Origin: Obelidium mucronatum
Taxonomy: Eukaryota; Chytridiomycota; Chytridiomycetes; Chytridiales; Chytriomycetaceae
Direction: 5' to 3'
Assembly (NCBI GenBank): GCA_025765595.1
Contig: JAIVFH010000561.1
Span: 1 to 14,673 of the forward strand
DNA: 14,673 nt
Position 1 is the first letter of the stretch. The number at the start of each line of letters is the position of its first letter. Shown one piece after another: positions 8,340 through 14,673 of this stretch. A program made the position numbers and the translations under genes. The notes under the pieces were generated by a model. That model saw only the letters and a list, made by a program, of their open reading frames with translations, did not search any database and was not told where the DNA came from.

Positions 8340-8346
8340 TGAGTCA
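8340..8346. promoter_or_regulatory. TGAGTCA (AP-1/Gcn4-type bZIP site) before the AKR13 gene
   Basis: A perfect TGAGTCA lies 43 nt upstream of the TATA box and ~100 nt before the ATG of the AKR13-type reductase. Fungal Gcn4-type and AP-1 bZIP factors bind this sequence, often in stress or starvation control. The rest of the 8120-8443 divergent region is AT-rich with no further gene that I can support. Confidence 0.45.
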
Positions 8347-8388
8347 GCCGTGCTGTGTTTTTCGAACCAAGATTTCAAATGGAGTGGA

Positions 8389-8396
8389 TATAAAAA
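8389..8396 (+). promoter_or_regulatory. TATA box (TATAAAAA) of the AKR13-type gene
   Basis: TATAAAAA begins 55 nt before the ATG at 8444, the typical spacing here. It also argues against the upstream in-frame ATG at 8339, which would precede the TATA box. Confidence 0.6.
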
Positions 8397-8443
8397 AAGC
8401 CGCTAAAGCCCTAACGTTCTCTCATCCAACACTTAGAACAAGA

Positions 8444-9499
8444 ATGACAAGAATCATCAATCACTTCCCTGCGGAGCCTCTGGTGCGCCAGGCACAGATC
8501 GGGTACGGCGCTATGGGTCTTTCCCAGTCGTATGGGCCAGCTGATAAAGAAGAGAGCTTCGCAGTCCTAGACCGCCTCCTCGAACTCAAGGCTGCCTTCA
8601 TCGACACCGCCGATGTATATGGAACCGACGGACACAACGAGAAGTTGATTGGCGAATGGCTGAAGCGAGCTGGCCCCGAAGCAAGACAGAATGTTTTTCT
8701 GTGTACAAAGTTCGGCTTCAAGTCTCTTGATCCAATCGTTATTTGCGGCACTCAAGAATATGTCAAGCAAGCATGTGAAGCGTCTCTGAAGCGGCTGCAG
8801 GTGGACACGATTGATTTGTACTACCAACATCGAGTGGATCCAAGCACTCCCATTGAAGAGACTGTTTCGGCAATGGCTGAACTGGTCAGTGAGGGAAAAG
8901 TGCGATACTTGGGTCTTTCGGAGTGCAGTGCAGAGACTATCCGCCGAGCTCACAAGATTCATCCTATTGCAGCAGTTCAAGTCGAGTATTCCCCATGGAC
9001 CACGGATATTGAACACAATGGAATCCTTTCCACGTGCCAGGAATTGGGGATCGCGATCGTTGCTTTCTCGCCGCTTGGTCGCGGGTTCCTGACAGGCCAG
9101 TACAAGTCAGTGGATGACTTTGACGCGACCGATGCGCGCAGAAACTTGCCTCGGTTCCAGGGCGACGCGTTTGCGCAGAACCTGAAGCTTGTCGAGGCGT
9201 TGCAGGCGATTGCTTCGCGCAAGGGCGTGACTGTCGCGCAGCTGACGCTTGCCTGGGTTGTTGCCCAGGCGCCCAACGTGATTCCGATTCCCGGCACGAA
9301 GAAGGACGCCGTGAGTCGCCAGCGCTTACTATTAATCGCTTACTAATCGCTTACTCATCAGCGCCTCGTGGAAAACCTCGGCGCGCGCCAAGTCGTGCTG
9401 ACTCCGACTGAAATCGAAGATGTGCGCAAGGTGCTGGACGCGATTCCCGCCGTCGGAGAGCGGTACGCGCCAAAGTTCCTGGCCCTGTCGAACATCTGA
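8444..9499 (+). CDS. Aldo-keto reductase, AKR13-like (YakC/IolS type)
   Basis: Exons 8444-9310 and 9362-9499 are joined by a 51-nt phase-0 intron (donor GTGAGT, acceptor CATCAG), giving 334 residues. The tetrad is Asp54 and Tyr59 (FIDTADVYG), Lys89 (LCTKFGF) and His129 (YYQHRVD). [15 protein letters not shown] near the start, [25 protein letters not shown] and IPGTKKD are hallmarks of the AKR13-type clade. These enzymes reduce aldehydes or ketones with NADPH; the substrate is unknown. The protein is distant from AKR1 (a different clade), so it is not part of that duplication. The start is fixed by the TATA box and by alignment with the family's short N-terminus. The 3' half (from ~9100) is markedly GC-richer than the 5' half. 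AATAAA lies 14 nt after the stop. SPC24 starts 83 nt downstream. Confidence 0.92.
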
Positions 9500-9512
9500 G
9501 TGGTTGTCAAGA

Positions 9513-9518
9513 AATAAA
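9513..9518 (+). terminator. Poly(A) signal AATAAA of the AKR13-type gene
   Basis: AATAAA 14 nt after the stop, in the 83-nt AT-rich gap before SPC24. Confidence 0.5.
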
Positions 9519-9582
9519 ACAAATAATTAAAAAGTTAAAATTAACTTAATTAAATTTCGTCCGAAATTACACGCATAATAAA

Positions 9583-9971
9583 ATGCTCTCTGCTGCCAAC
9601 AAAGTCCGACCACTTCCTCCAAAGACATCAGTCGAAGAAGAGTATGACGAGGACGATGATGAGGCAATCAAGATTGACTCTATTCTGTAAGCGCTTAGTT
9701 TGAATTCTCCCAGCACCCAACAACAACCCTTCGACTTTTCGACTTCTAAAAGACCGCTAACATACCAAAAGACCCTCGCTGCTTGAGCAAATGGACCCTG
9801 CGGAAGACGCCGCGTGCCTCGAGGAAGCCATGCAAGGAATTAAGAGACTCGAAAAGTTACGAACCCAACAACAAACCGACGCGCACGACGCCATCAAAAG
9901 TAAAATTGGAGCAACATGCAACAAATTCCAACATTCTAATCAACTTCCTTTTTTTCTTTTTCTTTTTCTTT

Positions 9972-10007
<36 letters not shown>

Positions 10008-10628
10008 AAAAAACCAAGAACTAAGTCGCGAATTGGACGCTGCTAAACGCGCTGCAGCGGATGTCGACGCGGCAAGCGACGCCATGAAAATTGAAAACGA
10101 TGCGCGAATTGCACAACTTGGTTTGTCCACTTTCCTTCTTCTTCAATGTGTGTTTATTTTTAACGGCGCAAGAAACAGAACAGGAAAAGTACGCGATCGG
10201 CAAAAAGATGCACGATGATGAAAAGTCGGTTGCAAATCTGGACGCCAGAAAACGAGAACTGCTCGCACAATTGGAAGAGCTGACCGCGAATGAAGAAGCG
10301 GAGGCTGCACGACCACCAGATGAATCGGAGTATGTTTCTCCGTTTGGGTTTTTTTTGTTCGTTCGCTTACATGTATTTTTCAAGACTGAAGCTCTCAATC
10401 TACCAAAATTTGGGTCTTGAATTAGTATATGAGGACGGAAAGGTGGCAAGATGTCATGTCTGTGAGTATTCTCTTTTTTTTCAATTCCACTATACCAAAA
10501 CACTCATTCTCACACCATCCTTTTCGTAAGTGTCAACAACAAAGCAAGATATTACAACGCTTGAAATGACAGACGTCAAATATTCAAACTTTTTCTACGC
10601 TAATGTTTTATGGGATATGTGTTCATGA
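9583..10628 (+). CDS. SPC24: Kinetochore protein Spc24 (Ndc80 complex)
   Basis: Six small exons (9583-9686, 9772-9899, 10019-10120, 10173-10329, 10385-10461, 10531-10628) with consistent phases give 221 residues, close to yeast Spc24 (213). After an acidic start (EEEYDEDDDEA), residues ~45-155 form a long charged coiled coil (for example LSRELDAAKRAAADVDAAS and IAQLETEQEKYAIGKKM). The C-terminal globular part carries the Spc24 signatures LKLSIYQNLGLEL, E-D-G-K and the ending FFYANVLWDM. Spc24 pairs with Spc25 at the centromere-proximal end of the Ndc80 complex, joining microtubules to chromosomes in the nucleus. The introns are 85, 119, 52, 55 and 69 nt; the second holds a 33-T run. No TATA box is seen, as is common for housekeeping genes. 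No exon exceeds 157 nt, so simple ORF scans miss the gene. Confidence 0.88.
9974..10006 (+). repeat. Poly(T) run of 33 in the second SPC24 intron
   Basis: Thirty-three uninterrupted T follow a T/C-rich lead (9947-9973). The run forms an extreme polypyrimidine tract 12 nt before the acceptor AG at 10017-10018. Runs of this kind vary in length and are often miscalled by sequencers, so the exact count is uncertain. Confidence 0.95.
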
Positions 10629-10636
10629 GGAAACGT

Positions 10637-10673
10637 AGACACATGTTTCAGAATTCTGTGTCTGACAAAGACA
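10637..10673. promoter_or_regulatory. Three alternating AGACA/TGTCT elements before the permease TATA box
   Basis: AGACACA (10637-10643) and TGTGTCT (10657-10663) are perfect inverted arms around a 13-nt spacer that ends in GAATTC. The second arm's TGTCT pairs again with AGACA at 10669-10673. The cluster lies 21-57 nt upstream of the TATA box, where an activator site is expected. The factor is unknown. Confidence 0.4.
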
Positions 10674-10693
10674 GATAATAATATTAATGATGG

Positions 10694-10701
10694 TATAAAT
10701 A
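10694..10701 (+). promoter_or_regulatory. TATA box (TATAAATA) of the permease gene
   Basis: A near-perfect TATAAATA begins 62 nt before the ATG at 10756. The whole SPC24-permease gap is only 127 nt, so the promoter is very compact. Confidence 0.65.
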
Positions 10702-10755
10702 GAACACACTCCACTTCCCCGCTTTTATGTTAAGCGAAAAAAAATCAGTCTCAGA

Positions 10756-12521
10756 ATGAGTGTTCAGCAACAAGCCCAAGATGAGCTGATTCTCGCTCAG
10801 CTTGGATACAAGCAGGAGCTCAAGCGCGAACTTTCCTCGTTCACCAACTATGGAGTTGCTCTCTCAACCATCTGTATCTGTTCAGGCCTGACTTCGTTGT
10901 TTGGCTTTGGCTTGATCACAGGAGGTCCAACCCTGATGACATGGGGTTGGATCGTTGTGGCATTCTTCACCATGTTGGTGGGGCTAGCAATGGCTGAAAT
11001 TTGTTCAGCTTTTCCTACAAGTGGTGGTCTTTACTATTGGGCTGCTCGACTTTCAAAGCCCGAGCATAAGGCATTTGCTTCCTGGTTTGTGTGATTAGAC
11101 TCAGTGTCTTGACTTTTTTTAAGTGCTCCGATTGTGTTTTAAGTACTGAGCTAAACTTATTCTTCAGGATGACTGGCTGGTTCAATCTGCTTGGGCAAGT
11201 TGCTGTGACGGCTGGTGTTGTGTTTGGTCTCTCCCTCATGATTGGTGCCACTGTATCTATTGCATCAGATGTGAGCAGATTAATTTTACGACTCGGATGC
11301 CCTTAATTTACAATGCTCCTTATTTTTTTGTAGTTGACGTATACACCAACTCCTGGAGTGATTGTTGCGATCCATATTGCCATTGCCGTTACGATCGGAA
11401 TTGCAAACTCGTTAGGCCCTAAGTTCATGGCCAATGTCATGTTTCTCTCAACAATTTGGCAAGTCTTTACGCCGTTTCTGATTGTTGTTGTTGTGCTTGC
11501 AAAGGCACCCACGAAGCAGACGGCCTCTTTCGTGTTCACGGACTATGAGAATGGAACTGGAATCGATTCTGTCGCTTGGGTGGTTCTCGTCGGTTTGTTA
11601 ACGGTCAGTTTTCCTTGAAACTGTTGGTTTGGAATCTGTCCTGAAAAGATGGTCCACAGGCACAATTCACATTTACTGGTTACGACAGCTCTGCCCACAT
11701 GACTGAGGAAACAAAGCGCGCTGATGTTGCTGGCCCAGTCGGAATTGTTCTTGCAATTGGAATGTCCACAATCACCGGTTTCCTGTTTATTGTTGGCCTC
11801 TTATTTGCCATACAGGATTATGAAGGAACAATCACAACAGCCACCGGTTTACCCATGGCCCAAATCATTCTCGATGCAACAGACAAGAATACTGCTATCG
11901 CGCTGATGATTGTAAACTGCATTTGCTGCTGGTTCTGCAGCTACTCCTGCCTTCTTGCCAACTCTCGTGTTATTTACGCGTTTAGCAGAGACGGCGCCAT
12001 GCCGTTCTCTCATCTCTGGCATCAAATCCATCCGAAGTTGCAGATTCCATTCAACGCAAACTGGCTCGCCTGTGTCTTATACTCTCTCCTCGCAATCCCA
12101 TACTTGGGAAACCCAACCGCCTTCACAGCAATCACCTCAATCGCAACCATAGGTCTCTACATCTCATACGGAATACCAATCGCTTGTAAACTCATGAATC
12201 CTCATTTATTTGAGAAACCGGGACCTTTTAACCTCGGAAAGTTCAGTAAGATTGTTGGTGTTATTTCTTTAATTTGGATTTGTGCCATTACGGTTCTTTT
12301 CGTCCTTCCAACTTCGATGCCTGTGACAGCCACGGAATATGAACTATGCTTGTGTGTTGGTTGGGGCTGTTGGATTTGGAGCGTTCTTTACATTTATCTT
12401 GTCGGCGCGTCATTGGTTTAAAGGACCAGTCACAAATGTCACGGATGGCACTGGGGCAAACAATGCCAGTAATGCAACTGTTGTGAATGTTTCCAAGGGT
12501 GAATTTGTGCCTTCTGCTTGA
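10756..12521 (+). CDS. APC-superfamily amino acid/choline-type permease, one frameshift near the 3' end
   Basis: Exons 10756-11084, 11168-11270, 11334-11603 and 11660 onward (introns 83, 63 and 56 nt) encode about 520 residues of a plasma-membrane or vacuolar permease with multiple membrane helices. Family marks: GLITGGP, AEICSAFPTSGGLYYWAA, the SWMTGWFNLLGQ segment restored by splicing, GYDSSAHMTEET and STIGLYISYGIPI. These place it in the amino acid/choline transporter family (GABA permease Uga4 and choline permease Hnm1 relatives); the substrate is not predictable. One base too many occurs around 12332-12338. Frame 2 runs on to a stop at 12421 with an unrelated hydrophobic tail. Frame 3 resumes the family pattern at MNYA, gives the last helix (RHWFKGPV) and ends at 12521. 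The start is supported by the TATA box at 10694 and the gaATG context. Confidence 0.88.
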
Positions 12522-12544
12522 AAGTAAATCTTAAGTATCATTAA

Positions 12545-12550
12545 AATAAA
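12545..12550 (+). terminator. Poly(A) signal AATAAA of the permease gene
   Basis: AATAAA 24 nt after the stop at 12521, the stop reached through the resumed frame. From the alternative stop at 12421 it would be 124 nt, out of line with other genes here, which favours 12521 as the true end. The gap 12551-12741 is AT-rich and has no obvious TATA box at the usual distance. Confidence 0.55.
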
Positions 12551-12741
12551 ACCTATGGCTTTCAGTGTTTATACGAAGTTGCCACTGTTTTCGATTGACC
12601 ATAGAATTATGAAATAAATAGAGCATCGTTGCGTCAATTAATAGTGAGAAATCAGTGTTCTGATGTTTGCACGTGGTAATTCGCCATTCAAACTTGTTGA
12701 AAGGAGAGGCCGCGTTTGAAATGAAACTTGGAGAAAAAGAA

Positions 12742-13726
12742 ATGAGCCACACCTTGATCACTCTTTCCAACGGCATCCAAGTCCCAAAACTTGCTTACGG
12801 AACCGGAACAAAGTGGTTCCGCCGTTCCAATCGGTTCGGAAGCAGAAACTGGTTCCAGTCAACCAGGAACTTGTTGACTCTCTCCTAGGCCGCTTTGCGT
12901 TCCGGGTTTCACCCACATTGACTACTGCAGAAAGTGTACGGAACAGAAGAAGAAGTTGGAATTGCTCTGGCTCAGTATTTGAAGGAGACCGGGAAGCCGA
13001 GAAGCTCTGTCTTTATCACAACAAAGGTATGATTTGCTGTCATTGCTGCCAGTAAGCGATTCTTGAATCATTTTAATTGCACGCAGCTCTCAGCACCACC
13101 AAAGAATGTAAGACAATCTATTGCGAACTCCTTGAAAAGATTGGGACCAGCTATCGAAGGCTACGTGGATCTCTACCTCATCCACTCTCCGTTTTGGGAT
13201 TACTCCTCTGCTGAGTCTACTTTGACAATGAAGCAAGTCTGGTCCGAAATGGAGGCTTTGGTCAATGAAACGAAGCAGGTTCGCGCAATTGGCGTCTCAA
13301 ACTGGAGGATTCAAGACTTTCAGGCTCTTCAAGCCACCAACCCAAGTGCTCCCTCCAACAGTAAACCAAATTGAATTCCACGCGTATTACCAAAACCCAA
13401 AATTGCATCAGCACTTGACTTCCGTGAATGCAAACGTTGTAACTGCAGCCTACGGCCCATTGCAGCCGTTAATCAATTTTTCCGATAAGGGGACCGTTCA
13501 AGATGTGGTTAATAGAATTGCAGCTTCCAAAGGCACTGGGGTTACTGGAAGCCAGGTTCTCTTGGCGTGGGGTTGGGCGGTCGGTACCATTCAAGTTACC
13601 ACTAGTTCCAAGCTGGAAAGATTAAAGGAAGCAGTGGGTGCCTTGGATGTGGTTTTGACACCTGCAGAAGTTTTGGAAATAACGAATGCCGGAAGCTCAG
13701 TCACTGCTAGGAAGTTTTGGGGGTGA
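12742..13726 (+). pseudogene. Aldo-keto reductase, paralogue of AKR1, with several frameshifts
   Basis: A close paralogue of the gene at 382-1389: same start region ([20 protein letters not shown]), the same phase-0 intron after the tetrad Lys (13027-13086, again 60 nt), and matching motifs up to a stop at 13724-13726. Catalytic Asp, Tyr, Lys and His codons all survive, as do GVSNW and TTSSKLERL, but not in one frame. The frame changes between 12814 and 12857, gains one base near 12888, 12907, 12923 and 12933-12936, and one more near 13345. The stops at 12886 and 13372 arise only from these shifts. An ATG at 12721 in the same frame is an alternative start. Either a young pseudogene or a working gene in poorly corrected sequence; the intact residues and similar breaks in both neighbours favour the latter. 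AATAAA follows at 13768. Confidence 0.8.
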
Positions 13727-13767
13727 TAAAGCGGCCTTGTTTGATGACTGAACCAACCAGCTTCAAG

Positions 13768-13773
13768 AATAAA
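13768..13773 (+). terminator. Poly(A) signal AATAAA of the second AKR copy
   Basis: AATAAA 42 nt after the stop, in the 83-nt gap before the convergent ABC transporter gene. Confidence 0.5.
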
Positions 13774-13809
13774 TAGTTGAATATTGATATATTGTGCATT
13801 GTATTCAGT

Positions 13810-14673
13810 CTATTCAATAGCTGCAGAGGCTTCAATCGCCGCTTCCATTTCCAATTCACCAAATCGTTTTCCAGCCAACCTCTTCAGCAGAGCCGACATG
13901 TCCGGTCCTGTCTCGTTCACAAGATCCGTAAAAATCGATTCAGGATTTTTCAGCAACACATCTGGATGGTCGTATTCAGAAGCCTCTCCGTCTTTCAGCA
14001 CCAAAACGCGATCGTAGTCAATAATCGTCAATAACCTGTGCGCGACACACAGAATCGTGCATTCCGAGAAAGAAGAACGAAGCGCTTTCTGAATCGCTGC
14101 ATCGGTTTTGATGTCAACACTGGCAGTCGCTTCATCGATCAAAGAATTTTTGGCTTGATCAGCATGGCACGAGCAAGACACAACAACTGCCGTTGCCCAA
14201 CAGACAAATTCTCTCCATTTTCTTGAACGACGGAATCCAATTTTTCATCCAATGAAGAAACGTATTCCTTGAGACTTGCATGTTCGAGAACAGTCCAAAC
14301 CGCATTGTCATCATGGGCGTTGAGCGGATCTACATTAGACCTGATAGTTCCCTGCACCAAAAGATTAATATCAACTTAACTTCAAGAACCTGAAATAGAG
14401 CACTACCTGAAAAAGAATTGGAGCCTGAGGAATAATGGACAAACTCGTTCTCAACTGCCTCAGTCCAACGGTTGCCAAATCGACTCCATCGATGCTGATC
14501 GATCCAGCACTCAACTCTACCAATCGATATAATGCAGGATAGAGATAATTGCTTTCCTGCGCCGGTTCGACCAACAATGCCAATCTTTTCACCACCCTTT
14601 ACTTCCAATGTGAGGTTCTTGAGAAACTGGAGGCAGTCTGGCCGGTACTTTTCATTCGGCATTGTTGAAAGAT
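13810..14673 (-). CDS. ABCC-type (MRP/Ycf1-like) transporter, second nucleotide-binding domain; 5' partial, two frameshifts
   Basis: The window holds the C-terminal ATPase domain of a gene that continues past 14673. In order: the [12 protein letters not shown] strand, Walker A GRTGAGK (~14575-14553), Q-loop [10 protein letters not shown], a 55-nt intron (14406-14352), [10 protein letters not shown], signature LSVGQRQ (~14207-14187), Walker B LIDEAT (~14141-14124), H-loop VAHRL (His at ~14040) and stop at 13810-13812. PILFQGTIRSN and SVGQRQL mark NBD2 of the ABCC class, which exports conjugates, drugs or metal-thiol complexes across plasma or vacuolar membranes. The frame breaks just after Walker A (~14548-14556), where neither frame gives the expected Ser/Thr after Lys, and again before Walker B (~14141-14143), where one T seems to be missing from a T run. 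The gene converges on the AKR copy. Confidence 0.85.

Noticed and set aside
8567..9016. 149-codon minus-strand frame in the AKR13 gene
   Set aside because: It lies antisense to a well-conserved enzyme and shows no family features.
9783..10046. Open frames running through the poly(T) tract
   Set aside because: The long Phe stretch is translated intron; the flanking exons join cleanly across it.
10021..10503. 160-codon minus-strand frame over SPC24
   Set aside because: It runs across both exons and introns of SPC24, whose spliced frame matches a known family.
12332..12421. Programmed ribosomal frameshift in the permease
   Set aside because: No slippery heptamer or evident downstream structure was seen, and nearby genes carry similar breaks, so an indel or sequence error is simpler.
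1..14673. CRISPR arrays, insertion sequences, transposons and tRNA or rRNA genes
   Set aside because: I saw no spaced direct repeats, transposase motifs, long terminal or inverted repeats, or cloverleaf-forming sequence by eye. A tRNA scan would be needed to exclude small RNA genes fully.

Overview
This is eukaryotic nuclear DNA, most likely from a fungus. Genes on both strands are broken by short GT-AG introns (about 43-119 nt, mostly 50-85). AATAAA lies 14-54 nt after most plus-strand stops. Several genes carry a TATA box 52-62 nt before the ATG. The gene set is fungal in character: YDL124W-like aldo-keto reductases, a one-finger GATA factor, an F-box protein, Spc24, an amino acid/choline-type permease and an ABCC transporter. 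An early-diverging (chytrid-like) fungus is a guess; nothing here fixes the phylum.

Layout: end of an upstream gene (1-~40); aldo-keto reductase 1 (382-1389, +); a small 68-aa gene with its own TATA box and poly(A) signal (1598-1804, +); an unresolved coding-like block (1884-2129); a GATA-finger gene (2149-4125, +); a coiled-coil protein of unknown function (5520-4297, -); divergent from it an F-box protein (5708-7348, +); convergent with that a DEDDy 3'-5' exonuclease (8119-7357, -); divergent from that an AKR13-type reductase (8444-9499, +); SPC24 in six small exons (9583-10628, +); a permease (10756-12521, +, one frameshift); a second copy of aldo-keto reductase 1 with several frameshifts (12742-13726, +); and the 3' end of an ABCC transporter (14673-13810, -, two frameshifts).

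The genes do not form one pathway. Three NADPH-type reductases, a solute permease and a drug/conjugate exporter suggest a metabolic and stress-response neighbourhood, with housekeeping genes (SPC24, exonuclease) between them. The genes with clear TATA boxes are mostly the metabolic ones, plus the small gene and the coiled-coil gene.

Most notable observations: (i) about eight single-base frame breaks are packed into 12.3-14.6 kb, in three consecutive genes whose key residues are otherwise intact, while none was identified upstream; (ii) SPC24 was recovered from exons of 77-157 nt, with a 33-T run in one intron; (iii) the 68-aa gene has complete transcription signals but no recognisable family; (iv) palindromes and a TGAGTCA site lie just upstream of the TATA boxes. 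No unmistakably new multi-gene system was found.
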